Below, one piece after another: positions 6,414 to 14,818 of a stretch of DNA of 37,882 nt. A program made the translations under genes and the position numbers. The stretch spans positions 1 to 37,882 of the forward strand of contig JAUWJD010000037.1 in NCBI GenBank assembly GCA_030607875.1, written 5' to 3'. Position 1 is the stretch's first letter; the number at the start of each line of letters is the position of its first letter. This DNA comes from Chloroflexota bacterium (GTDB taxonomy: Bacteria; Chloroflexota; Anaerolineae; UBA2200). A model generated the notes under the pieces. It had not been told where the DNA came from. It was given only the letters and a program-made list of their open reading frames with translations, and did no database searches.

Positions 6414-7058
6414 ATGTCTCTTGCGGTGATACTTGGCCTGGCTGTTGGCATTTTCCTTAACGCATGCGCTGATCGGCTGCCACACACGGAGGCACGCTGT
6501 CCGCTTGGGGCGCGTGGATTTGTGCGTTGGAGCATCGTCCTCACGGTGTCCATTGGCCTTGTCGCCTACTTGCAGCGAACCTACGACTGGAGTCTTGCTT
6601 TCACAATGCGGACCACCTACTGCAGCCTACTTTTGCTAATTGCTGTTATCGATCTCGAGCACCGCCTCATCCCCAATGTCCTCGTGGGGTCGGGGATGCT
6701 GCTGGTGTTGGTATTCAACGGTCTCTATCCCATGCCGGGGTTGGCACCCGCATTGTGGGGAGCCGTTGTCGGCGGGGGCACCTTCGGCTTTCTTGCTCTG
6801 GCACGCCGGGATGCGCTAGGGATGGGGGACGTGAAGCTGGCTGCCTTGATCGGCATGATGACCGGGTTCCCATCGGTGCTGCAGGCACTGACTATTGGTG
6901 TCATTCTAGGAGGGTTGGCAGCAGGACTACTTCTGCTAACGCGGGTTCGGACAGGAAAGCAGTACATGCCATACGGTCCGTACTTGGTAGCCGGGAGCAT
7001 GGCTACTTTGCTCCACGGTCAGAGCCTTGCACACTGGTACGCTAGTCTAGTTAGGTAG
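6414..7058 (+). CDS. A24-family prepilin peptidase (TadV/CpaA/PilD type)
   Basis: 214 residues, an integral membrane aspartic protease that removes the leaders of Flp, TadE and TadF. The two catalytic aspartates are Asp80 (IDLEHRLIPN) and Asp139 (GMGDVKLAA). The N-terminus has the PilD-like FLNACADRLP motif, but the cytoplasmic zinc loop with paired CxxC motifs found in the bifunctional methyltransferase peptidases is reduced to a short EARCPLGARG stretch. It is therefore intermediate between full PilD and short TadV/CpaA enzymes and is unlikely to methylate. Ribosome site ggagtg at 6401-6406. Confidence 0.9.
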   Translation: MSLAVILGLAVGIFLNACADRLPHTEARCPLGARGFVRWSIVLTVSIGLVAYLQRTYDWSLAFTMRTTYCSLLLLIAVIDLEHRLIPNVLVGSGMLLVLVFNGLYPMPGLAPALWGAVVGGGTFGFLALARRDALGMGDVKLAALIGMMTGFPSVLQALTIGVILGGLAAGLLLLTRVRTGKQYMPYGPYLVAGSMATLLHGQSLAHWYASLVR

Positions 7059-7069
7059 GGGGAACAAGC

Positions 7070-8038
7070 GTGACTGAACTGGCCTTTCTTCTGTCAAGCG
7101 TACTAGCCATTGCAGTCTTGGCAGTCTTTATTGGCCTGGGTCGAATCATTGGGAGCAGACATCCTGTTGCAGAGCGGATCGAGGCCTTGACACGTCTCCC
7201 GGCTATCGAAGACACGGATATCCAGGCGCTCCCACAGCAAGAGCAACCAAATCCGATAGTGGGGATTATCGAACGCACCATCTCTCGCCGTCCCCTTGCC
7301 TCATCTCTGGCGGCGGAGCTGGCGCAGGCCAACCTGCCCTTGACGGTTGGGGAATACGTGCTGTGGCGTGTTGTCAGTGTGGGCCTTTTCTTTTTCATCA
7401 CCCTGATCTTCTCGCGGCAGCTTGTGCTTGCTGTGCTCAGCGCAATCGCTGGTTTCTTCCTGCCCAAACTCTACGTGCAGAGAAAACAGGCAAAGCGTAG
7501 CACCGCTTTTCAACGGCAATTGACCGACGTACTGACACTGCTGGTGAGCGCGGTGCGCAGCGGCTATGGGCTGACCATTGCCCTGGATACTGTGGCCAAG
7601 CAGATGCCTCCTCCAGCCTCTGAGGAATTCCGGCGCGTTGTGGTTGAGATCGGCCTGGGCCTATCTAGCACGCAAGCGCTGTCCAACCTGGTGCGGCGTA
7701 TACGCAGCGAGGACCTGGACCTGATAGTCACTGCAATCACCATACAGCACGAAGCCGGGGGCAACCTAGCCACCATACTGGAGACGATTAGCCAGACCAT
7801 CCGCGAACGGATCCGGCTCCAAGAACAGTTGCGCGTCTTGACAGCTCAGCAACGTTTGCAACGCACGATTCTGACCCTTATGCCCTTCGGCCTGAGCGCA
7901 GTCATCTACTTACTCAATCCCACGTACCTGTTCGCCCTGTTCACGCCTGGACCTACACTGATCATCCCCATCGCTGCGGCGGTGCTACTGGCTCTCGGCT
8001 ATGTCGTCATGGGGAAACTGGGCCAGATTGAGATCTGA
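7070..8038 (+). CDS. tadB: TadB inner-membrane platform protein
   Basis: 322 residues of the type II secretion F-domain family. There is one N-terminal membrane helix, a pair at about 100-140, a cytoplasmic F domain at about 145-265 (QLTDVLTLLVSAVRSGYGL and IQHEAGGNLATILETIS) and two C-terminal helices. TadB pairs with TadC to form the platform on which the TadA ATPase acts. GTG start with taggggga upstream. It lies 11 bases after the peptidase and 17 before tadC in one transcript. Confidence 0.9.
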   Translation: MTELAFLLSSVLAIAVLAVFIGLGRIIGSRHPVAERIEALTRLPAIEDTDIQALPQQEQPNPIVGIIERTISRRPLASSLAAELAQANLPLTVGEYVLWRVVSVGLFFFITLIFSRQLVLAVLSAIAGFFLPKLYVQRKQAKRSTAFQRQLTDVLTLLVSAVRSGYGLTIALDTVAKQMPPPASEEFRRVVVEIGLGLSSTQALSNLVRRIRSEDLDLIVTAITIQHEAGGNLATILETISQTIRERIRLQEQLRVLTAQQRLQRTILTLMPFGLSAVIYLLNPTYLFALFTPGPTLIIPIAAAVLLALGYVVMGKLGQIEI

Positions 8039-8055
8039 AGGCATAGGAGAAGAAG

Positions 8056-8994
8056 ATGGATTCGCTCTTACCCGCTCTGGTCGTAGGAATTCTGGTGAGC
8101 CTGAGTTGCGGCATTATGTATCGGGGCTGGCGCCAACTCAGGACAACCGAAACAACGCAACAGCGTCTGGAGCGATTGACCATGAGCCCACACCCGCTGG
8201 AACAAGCAGAACTTGAGCTTCCGTTGTCAGATCGAGTGCTCAAGCCCTGGCTTCGCAAGCAGCTCCAGGCCACAGGCCAGCTTGCTCCCTCGCGCAACAT
8301 GCAGAAACTGCAGCAGAATCTTGTGAGTGCCGGTTATCCCTACGGTCTGAGTGTGCTGGATTTCCTTGGCCTGAAGCTGCTCGCAAGCATGTTGACTGGA
8401 ATTGTGACCGTCTACATCCATGTGCTGCGCAGCGGACGTTTCTTTCAAACAGCGTTCCTCACTGCTGGGGTGATGGCTCTTGCCTTCATGCTGCCGGACT
8501 TTTGGCTAGGCTCACGCGTACGCCAGCGCAAAGCCGAAATCCTCCGCTCGCTGCCCGACGCCTTGGACATGCTGACCATCTGTGTAGACGCCGGAGCAGG
8601 CCTGGAGTCAGCAATGCTCAGGCTCAGCCAGAAGTGGCGAAATGCGGCCGCCACCGAGTTCGGCAAAGTCGTAGCCGAGATCCGGCTTGGAATGACCCGC
8701 CGCACAGCTCTGCAGAACATGTCCGCTCGCACCGACGTGCCGGAAGTCAGAAGCTTTGTGGCTGTCCTGCTGCAGGCTGATCAGTTCGGATTGAGCATCG
8801 CCAAAGTACTGCACATGCAGTCTGACCAGATGCGTACACGCCGCTGGCAACGGGCTGAGGAAAGGGCACGGAAGGTAGCGATCAAGATGCTCTTCCCTCT
8901 CGTCTTTCTGATCATGCCAGCCATGTTCGCTGTGACCGTCGGCCCTGCCATCCCCGTGCTGATACAAACTTTTGCAGGGATGCGCGGTCAATAA
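8056..8994 (+). CDS. tadC: TadC inner-membrane platform protein
   Basis: 312 residues. Membrane helices are found near residues 3-22, 95-150 and the C-terminus. The F domain includes LPDALDMLTICVDAGAGLESAMLRL and LLQADQFGLSIAKVLHMQSDQMR, both typical of TadC/type II secretion F proteins. It partners TadB. Start ATG follows taggagaagaag. A 32-base gap leads to the TPR gene. Confidence 0.9.
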   Translation: MDSLLPALVVGILVSLSCGIMYRGWRQLRTTETTQQRLERLTMSPHPLEQAELELPLSDRVLKPWLRKQLQATGQLAPSRNMQKLQQNLVSAGYPYGLSVLDFLGLKLLASMLTGIVTVYIHVLRSGRFFQTAFLTAGVMALAFMLPDFWLGSRVRQRKAEILRSLPDALDMLTICVDAGAGLESAMLRLSQKWRNAAATEFGKVVAEIRLGMTRRTALQNMSARTDVPEVRSFVAVLLQADQFGLSIAKVLHMQSDQMRTRRWQRAEERARKVAIKMLFPLVFLIMPAMFAVTVGPAIPVLIQTFAGMRGQ

Positions 8995-9026
8995 TGATGA
9001 TGCAGCACTGCTGAGGAGAGGGACTC

Positions 9027-10589
9027 GTGGAATCTCAAGACTCGAACCTACCGGCAGATACGGATTCAAATGCGCAACAGGTGGATAGTGAGCTGGAAGC
9101 TCTATACCGCGAGAGCCTGGCCTATCTGCAGGAAGGCAGGTGGACCGAGGCCATTGCTGGCCTGGAGGAAATCGTGCGACAGCGTCCGGACTATGCGGAC
9201 GCTGTAGCCCTTCTGGATGAATCTCGCCTAAAAGCCACCCTGGAGAAAGACAAGCCCAGAGCGAAGCGTGCTCTTCCACGGGTCCCGGTCAAGCGCGTGC
9301 TCACAATTGTGGTGCTCGGAGGCATGATCCTGATCTTGGCTACCGGCCTGCGACAGGCCTATCGCTACTGGGTGCAGCCGAGGCAGACTTCCCAAGAAGG
9401 AGAAAGGCATAAGGCACAGCTTCTGGGACAGGCCTTTAAGCATTTGGCTGAGCGAGACTACGCAAATGCAGAACAGTCCCTTCTGGCTTTTCTGGAAGAC
9501 TACCCCGACAACCAGGAAGCAAGGGAAGGACTGGCCAAGGCGCAGGAGAAGCTGGCTTTGGCCGAGAATTACAGCAAGGCAGAACAGGCCATGGCGCAGC
9601 AGGATTGGAACCAAGCCTCGCACTTGCTGGCAGGCATTGTTTCGGTAGATCCTCGCTACAAAGACGCGCAGCAACTGCAAAGCCTGGTGCAGAAACAGCA
9701 GGAATTGAGCACCTGGTTCGAGCACGCGGAACAAGCCTATCGTGCAGGGGACTGGTCAGAAGCAATCGCTGCCTACGACACGCTAATGACCTTGGACGCA
9801 GAGTATTCGAGGGGAGTTGTGAGCCAACATCTCTTTGACAGTTGTCGCAAGCAAGCTATGCATTGGGTACACAGTACAAAAGGCGAGGGCGAGGCAGTGC
9901 AAAAAGCCCTGGACTTGTACCGCAAAGCCTTGATACTGTACCCTCAACACAACCAGGCCATCTACGAAATGGCCCTGGCCGAGAGGTATCTGTTGGGACG
10001 GACTATGCTGGCACGAGGTAACCTGCCGGAAGCTATCGAAGCACTAGAGTGGGTCTACCGCCAGCAACCTGACTACGCTGACGGCACTGTGGCCACCATA
10101 CTGAAGGCTGCCGTCAAAAAGGAGCACGCCCCTGAGCCGGGAATAGGCGCAGACGTCGCTCTCGTCTCAGCAGCCGAAGGTACCTTCCAGGAGCGTTACA
10201 CGGACTCTATGCAGAAGGGAGACGAAGCAGTGGCCTCCGGTAACTATGCCCTGGCCGAGCAATACTACCGCCAGGCCACGACCGTGGCGATACACGGCGG
10301 TTATGAGTCAGCACTGTGGCTGTTTGTTGCCCATGTGAAACTGGGCACAGTCCAGGCCAGGCAAGAGAACTACGCCCAGGCCGTGCAAACGATCAAGACC
10401 GCCATCTCGATCATGAGCAAGAGTGCTGTGGCCATCCCTGAGTCGTCATACTCGGACTATGTGCAGCAAGGAGACGACTTGGCACAGGACGGAGATTATG
10501 TCAAAGCACTTGAGCAATACGCCTTGGCGGCACAGGTCTTTGCCGAGAAATGCAACTGCGGATTGGAGAACTGGAGCATTCTGCCATGA
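9027..10589 (+). CDS. TPR-repeat membrane protein of the Tad locus (TadD position)
   Basis: 520 residues. One or two TPR-like helices lie before a single membrane helix (about 91-107), and many TPR units follow (about 130-205, 225-270, 305-350, 395-510), marked by repeated A-x-x-x-L and Y-P-x-N/D patterns. This would put a short TPR inside the cell and a long array outside, or the reverse. TadD lipoproteins of proteobacterial Tad loci also have TPRs, but this protein has no lipobox and is longer. GTG start with gaggagaggg upstream. Its stop overlaps the TadA start (ATGA). Confidence 0.75.
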   Translation: MESQDSNLPADTDSNAQQVDSELEALYRESLAYLQEGRWTEAIAGLEEIVRQRPDYADAVALLDESRLKATLEKDKPRAKRALPRVPVKRVLTIVVLGGMILILATGLRQAYRYWVQPRQTSQEGERHKAQLLGQAFKHLAERDYANAEQSLLAFLEDYPDNQEAREGLAKAQEKLALAENYSKAEQAMAQQDWNQASHLLAGIVSVDPRYKDAQQLQSLVQKQQELSTWFEHAEQAYRAGDWSEAIAAYDTLMTLDAEYSRGVVSQHLFDSCRKQAMHWVHSTKGEGEAVQKALDLYRKALILYPQHNQAIYEMALAERYLLGRTMLARGNLPEAIEALEWVYRQQPDYADGTVATILKAAVKKEHAPEPGIGADVALVSAAEGTFQERYTDSMQKGDEAVASGNYALAEQYYRQATTVAIHGGYESALWLFVAHVKLGTVQARQENYAQAVQTIKTAISIMSKSAVAIPESSYSDYVQQGDDLAQDGDYVKALEQYALAAQVFAEKCNCGLENWSILP

Positions 10590-11926
10590 CAGTAATGAAG
10601 CGACGTACCAAGCCCATTCTAGCCCCGGACACAGCAACCTCTGAGAGCAGAGAAATGCTGCAACTGGCGTCACGGATCCGGGACAAGATTCTGGATCGCC
10701 TGGATCCGCAGTTGGACATCTCCAACACACGTCTTGTGCGCCAGACCATCGCCAGGATGTTTCCCCAGGCCTTGGCCGAAGAGAACGTAGTGATCAGCCG
10801 TACTGAGCGTTTGGTCCTCTTCGAGCAACTTATCGCTGAAATCCTGGGCTACGGACCCATTGAAGCTCTCTTGCGTGACTCCAGCGTTACTGAGATCATG
10901 GTGAACGGTCCGAAAGCAATCTACGTAGAACGGCATGGCAAGATAGAGAAAACGACGCTCACCTTCGAGAACAGAGAGCACCTGCTCAGGATCATCGAGC
11001 GCATCGTCACCCCGCTGGGGCGACGGGTTGACGAATCATCGCCGATGGTGGACGCGCGCTTGCCTGACGGCTCGCGGGTGAATATCACCATCCCTCCCAT
11101 CTCTCTGGTCGGTCCAGTGGTGACTATCCGGAAGTTTGCCAAGATTCCATTCACCGACCAGGATCTCAAGCGGATGGGGACATTGACAGACGGATTCATC
11201 GAGTTGATGCGCGCTTGCGTGAAAGCGCGCATCAACATGATTGTCTCTGGCGGAACAGGCTCCGGCAAAACAACACTGTTGAACGTGCTCTCTGGCTACA
11301 TCCCACACAATGAGCGCATCATTACCATTGAGGACGCCGCCGAGTTACAACTGAGACAAGAGCACATAGTCACTCTCGAGGCCCGGCCGCCCAACATAGA
11401 GGGTCGTGGCCAGATCACCATACGTGACTTGGTGATCAACACGCTGCGCATGCGGCCCGATCGCATCATCATCGGAGAGGTCAGGGGCGGCGAGGCACTG
11501 GACATGTTGCAGGCCATGAATACTGGCCACGACGGTAGCCTGACCACGCTGCACGCCAACACCTCCCGCGACGCGCTGCGCCGTCTGGAGACGATGGTGC
11601 TCATGGCTGGAATGGATCTGCCGGTGCGCGCCATCCGCGAGCAGGTTTCCTCAGCCATCGACTGCATGATACACCTGGCACGCTTCAGCGACGGGACGCG
11701 GAAGGTCGTCCAGGTAGCCGAGGTACAGGGCATGGAGGGAAATGTCATCGTCATGCAAGACATCTTCCGCTTTGTGCAGACTGGCTTTAAGGATGGACGA
11801 GTCCTTGGAGGGCTGCAACCCACGGGCGTCCGTCCCAAATTCTGCCGCAAGATCAAAGAGGCCGGCATTGAGTTGCCCCCACAGCTCTTTGGCGCAACTC
11901 TCGATCCTGCTTCGTACCGCACATGA
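10586..11926 (+). CDS. tadA: TadA/CpaF pilus assembly ATPase
   Basis: 446 residues, a PilT/VirB11-type hexameric ATPase that powers Flp pilus assembly. An N-terminal helical region is followed by GYGPIEALL and EIMVNGP, typical of CpaF. Walker A is GGTGSGKTT at 222-230, the Asp-box region follows (ITIEDAAELQL), the Walker B-like stretch is RIIIGEVRGGEAL near 294-306, and the His box is SLTTLHANT. ATG at 10586 overlaps the TPR gene stop by four bases and the downstream DUF192 gene overlaps its own stop in the same way. It is the last core tad gene here, an unusual order, since tadA usually precedes tadB. Confidence 0.93.
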   Translation: MTVMKRRTKPILAPDTATSESREMLQLASRIRDKILDRLDPQLDISNTRLVRQTIARMFPQALAEENVVISRTERLVLFEQLIAEILGYGPIEALLRDSSVTEIMVNGPKAIYVERHGKIEKTTLTFENREHLLRIIERIVTPLGRRVDESSPMVDARLPDGSRVNITIPPISLVGPVVTIRKFAKIPFTDQDLKRMGTLTDGFIELMRACVKARINMIVSGGTGSGKTTLLNVLSGYIPHNERIITIEDAAELQLRQEHIVTLEARPPNIEGRGQITIRDLVINTLRMRPDRIIIGEVRGGEALDMLQAMNTGHDGSLTTLHANTSRDALRRLETMVLMAGMDLPVRAIREQVSSAIDCMIHLARFSDGTRKVVQVAEVQGMEGNVIVMQDIFRFVQTGFKDGRVLGGLQPTGVRPKFCRKIKEAGIELPPQLFGATLDPASYRT

Positions 11927-12267
11927 GGCTCTACAACACCGACGGCCAACGCATCATTGTGGAAAAGCTGGAGATTGCCGAGGCCCTCCATTCCCGAACC
12001 CGCGGTTTGATCGGCCGTCGCTCCCTGGACTTGAATCAGGGATTGATGATCAGCCCCTGTCGCTGGATACATACTTTCGGCATGTCCTTCCCCATCGACG
12101 TCGTATATGTAAGCAAGGACTGGCGTGTTGTGGCCTGCCAGGAGAACCTGACCCCCAACCGCATCGGCCGGCCGGTGCTGCGCGCACACTTCGTGATCGA
12201 GCTGGCAGCGGGAGCCATCCGGCACAGCGACCTGAAAGCGGGCGACCGTCTGGAACTCTGTTCATAA
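11923..12267 (+). CDS. DUF192-family protein coupled to tadA
   Basis: 114 residues forming a single DUF192 domain: early ALHSRTRGLIGRRSL, the central HTFGMSFPIDVVYVS and the late VIELAAGAI. The family is small, mostly beta, often exported, and without settled function. This one lacks a signal peptide and begins in the ATGA overlap with tadA, so translation is probably coupled and the protein may serve the pilus machine. It ends the rightward tad gene cluster. Confidence 0.82.
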   Translation: MRLYNTDGQRIIVEKLEIAEALHSRTRGLIGRRSLDLNQGLMISPCRWIHTFGMSFPIDVVYVSKDWRVVACQENLTPNRIGRPVLRAHFVIELAAGAIRHSDLKAGDRLELCS

Positions 12268-12290
12268 ACAGGTCGCAGCAATCAGCATGG

Positions 12291-12455
12291 TCATTGCTCC
12301 AGCATGATCACCTTGGTATGCGCCAGGCGGAAGCCAAGGTGCTCTGAATTGCGTTTCGGCGCTGCCCCGGGCGCGGTCTCCCTCATCGCCGGGTCATAGC
12401 CAGCCGAATACACAGCAGAGCAGTGCGCGCCCCGTGCCAGCGGTGGTCACTGCAC
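12291..12455 (-). pseudogene. C-terminal remnant resembling formylglycine-generating enzyme/SUMF1 family
   Basis: On the minus strand one frame reads PPLARGAHCSAVYSAGYD, then MRETAPGAAPKRNSEHLGFRL followed by a short tail and TGA at 12291-12293. Formylglycine-generating-enzyme-like domains end with RGGSW, a run of Arg/Tyr positions and a final N-x-GFR. The frame is closed upstream by a stop at about 12456 and no start is available, so this is a broken tail. The rest of 12456-12618 shows no other gene. Confidence is limited because the match is short. Confidence 0.4.
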
Positions 12456-12618
12456 AGTTCAGCGACGCCCTCTCACATCACCCGAGATACCTCCTCCAGG
12501 TAGCGTGCCAGAGCAAGATCGGCAGAGGCCATTACCACTCCTCACTTGGCAACACCTGGATCACGTGCGATCAGTTTCACTGTGGCCACGCCCGTCGCAG
12601 GCGAAGGCACAACGCCGG

Positions 12619-12647
12619 TTTCGCTCTCCACCGTTGGGTGGTATAAT
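12619..12647 (+). promoter_or_regulatory. Promoter of the hydrolase gene
   Basis: TATAAT (12642-12647) is preceded by TGG, an extended -10, with a weak -35 TTTCGC 17 bases upstream. Transcription would start about 53 bases before the hydrolase ATG. Confidence 0.5.
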
Positions 12648-12706
12648 AGACACACCAGGACTTGAACTTTTGCGGCGACGGCCTCCTACACCAATGGAGG
12701 TACAAC

Positions 12707-13546
12707 ATGGAACACTCTGATTCTTCAACATGGCAGACCAACGATGGATTGCAGCTCTTTGCCCAGGCCTGGCTGCCAGAAAGCACGCCCCGTGCAGTGG
12801 TCTGTCTGGTGCATGGCCTCGGCGAACACAGCGGGCGCTATCGCCACGTCGCCGCAGCACTGACCGAGGCGGGCTACGTACTGCTGGGTTTTGACCTGCG
12901 TGGTCATGGCCGCTCCGAGGGTCCCCGTGGTCATACCCCCGCATTCAAAGCCTTCATGGATGATATCGATCAGCTATTGCAGGAAGCTGCGCAACGCTTC
13001 CCGCACCTCCCGCTCTTCCTATACGGGCATAGTCTTGGGGGAATCCTGGTGCTCAACTACGCCCTGCGTCGCCAGCCGGAATTGGCTGGAGTGATTGCTA
13101 CAGGCTCAGGACTGCGCACTGCCCTGGAGCACCAGACCGCCAAGCTGGCTTTGGTGCAAGTGCTGGGCCGAATCTTGCCCACCGTAACCCTGCCCAGCGG
13201 ATTGAACCCACAGGACCTCTCCCGAGATCCTGACGTGGTGCGTGCTTACGTGAACGATCCTCTGGTGCACGACCGCCTTTCGCTCGGCGCAGCACGGGGT
13301 CTCTTGAAGGCTATCCGCTGGGCGTTTGAGCACGCGACAGAATTCCCAGTGCCTCTGCTGCTGATGCACGGTAGGGCTGATCGTCTGGGGTCTGCAAAGG
13401 GCAGCCAGGAGTTTGCAGACCTGGTGCAAGGGGATTGCACCCTCAAGCTGTGGGACGGCCTGTACCACGAGATCCACAATGAGCTTGAGCAGCAGCAAGT
13501 CTTTGAGACCATGATCGCCTGGTTGGAAGCGCATCTGCCAGCATAG
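12707..13546 (+). CDS. Alpha/beta hydrolase, monoacylglycerol-lipase-like
   Basis: 279 residues of the serine aminopeptidase S33/monoglyceride lipase group. The oxyanion region is VHGLGEHSGRY (35-45), the nucleophile Ser109 sits in GHSLGG, the acid is probably Asp225 (HGRADRL) and the base His254 (LYHEIHNE, a motif typical of monoglyceride lipases). FDLRGHGRSEGPRGH is also diagnostic. It would hydrolyse monoacylglycerols or lysophospholipids in the cytoplasm. The ATG follows GGAGG with a 7-base gap. It has its own promoter, so it is separate from the tad operon. Confidence 0.88.
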   Translation: MEHSDSSTWQTNDGLQLFAQAWLPESTPRAVVCLVHGLGEHSGRYRHVAAALTEAGYVLLGFDLRGHGRSEGPRGHTPAFKAFMDDIDQLLQEAAQRFPHLPLFLYGHSLGGILVLNYALRRQPELAGVIATGSGLRTALEHQTAKLALVQVLGRILPTVTLPSGLNPQDLSRDPDVVRAYVNDPLVHDRLSLGAARGLLKAIRWAFEHATEFPVPLLLMHGRADRLGSAKGSQEFADLVQGDCTLKLWDGLYHEIHNELEQQQVFETMIAWLEAHLPA

Positions 13547-13680
13547 AGAGCGCACCAACTGCTGCCAATTGGACCATCAGCCAGCACATCGACCAGCAAG
13601 AGAGCTATCACCTGATCTAGACCTTCTCACGACGAATAGTATAGTCCACTGGCCCGCTCTGCCACAGACAGGAGGCTGCA

Positions 13681-14475
13681 ATGCGACACAGACATCGGGG
13701 GACAATGGTTGCGCTTGGTATGGCGCTGGTTGTTCTGCGGGTCAGTTTCCCTGGCCTGGCAACGCTCGCCCGCGGCTCTCCGCAAATCACGACCCACGGC
13801 GTGGCCCAGGCAGCGAGCAACTCCGATGCGGACCCTTATGTAGTCTATCTGCCTGCCGTCCTCAGGCAGTCCGGCCTGCTTCCCTTGCCCACCCCAATTG
13901 CTACGCACACGCCGACTGCTACTCCCACCGCGACACCAACCCTGGCCACAACTGATACCGCCACTGCCACTCCAAGCGCTACGGCTACATCGACCTCGAC
14001 GCCAACGCAAACCCCGACCAGAACAGTAGTGAGCACCAACACGCCAACAGCAACGCCCACTGCGACACCGACGCAGACCCCGACCGCATCGCCCACGGCG
14101 ATACCTACGGCTACGCAGACGCCTACGATGCCCAGCATGCCCAATGTCCGAGTAGCCTGGTGGTGCACGCAGGTCGATGCACCTGGGAACGACAACTACA
14201 ACCTCACTGAAGAGTATGTTTGCTTCGAGAATCACGGTGGCGCGCCGGCTAACATGACGGGTTGGCACGTGAAGGATGAATACGGCCACACGTATACGTT
14301 TCCGATGTTCACCCTGCCGGCCGGAGCGCACGTGCGGCTGCGAACTGGCTCGGGGACCGATACCGCCACCGACCTGTATTGGGGACGCACCGGCCGCGCT
14401 GTGTGGAACAATGGCGGTGATACGGTGTATCTCTATGACGATGCATGGGTGCTGGTAGACGACCATAGCTACTAA
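13681..14475 (+). CDS. Secreted lamin-tail-domain protein with Thr/Pro linker
   Basis: 264 residues. A signal peptide covers about 1-35 (basic start, then [12 protein letters not shown]). A low-complexity linker of TPTAT-type repeats spans about 75-150, and the C-terminus (155-264) has a lamin tail domain: [28 protein letters not shown] style beta strands, [14 protein letters not shown], and [13 protein letters not shown]. The domain is an Ig-like fold often found on bacterial surface proteins and nucleases. Here it is alone, so it is probably a surface or extracellular accessory. The ribosome site caggaggctgca precedes the ATG. Confidence 0.82.
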   Translation: MRHRHRGTMVALGMALVVLRVSFPGLATLARGSPQITTHGVAQAASNSDADPYVVYLPAVLRQSGLLPLPTPIATHTPTATPTATPTLATTDTATATPSATATSTSTPTQTPTRTVVSTNTPTATPTATPTQTPTASPTAIPTATQTPTMPSMPNVRVAWWCTQVDAPGNDNYNLTEEYVCFENHGGAPANMTGWHVKDEYGHTYTFPMFTLPAGAHVRLRTGSGTDTATDLYWGRTGRAVWNNGGDTVYLYDDAWVLVDDHSY

Positions 14476-14484
14476 TTGGGTGAC

Positions 14485-14750
14485 ATGGCGATGCAATCGA
14501 CACCCTTCCTGAGTGAGACCATCACCATCGGCACGCCCGTTGTGCTGGCCTGCCTTTCGCCGTCCACACACTTTGCTGTGGTGTTCGAAGATGACGGGGA
14601 ATCGGGCGCCTTTCACGGGCTGGTCCGTTCCAGGGAAGAGCAGCCAGGCTGGGCCATCTGCTCATCTACGAGGTGGACGACATTGAGAACCGCGACCACT
14701 ACCCGCAAGCTGAGGTGGATGAACAGGCCAGGCAGTTGTGCAGTACTCGA
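14485..14750 (+). pseudogene. Frameshifted DUF2251-like gene
   Basis: From the ATG at 14485 the frame reads into SPSTHFAVVFEDDGESGAFHG, which I recall as the hallmark of DUF2251 proteins (FEDDGETGYFY). After GLVRSREEQ near 14645 the frame turns into low-complexity Thr/Arg sequence, while another frame continues with LGHLLIYEVDDIENRDHYPQ, the expected continuation. A single indel near 14645-14660 explains this. DUF2251 has no settled function. No downstream end is recognisable before the next gene. A sequencing error could give the same picture. Confidence 0.5.
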
Positions 14751-14818
14751 ACCGACCATTCGCCAGTTGGGCGTGTCTGGAAACTTGCGGGAAGGTTACA
14801 CATGACGGAGGGAATCAT

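Noticed and set aside
11296..12225. 309-codon antisense open frame over tadA
   Set aside because: The plus strand carries the complete CpaF motifs; the antisense frame has no recognisable domain.
13890..14140. Repetitive stretch considered as CRISPR or tandem repeat array
   Set aside because: It is in-frame coding for a Thr/Pro linker; there are no constant repeats separated by unique spacers.
13627..14616. Long antisense open frame over the lamin-tail gene
   Set aside because: Its Arg/Gly/Val-rich sequence is the mirror of the Thr/Pro linker; no ribosome site or domain, while the plus strand has a signal peptide and lamin tail.
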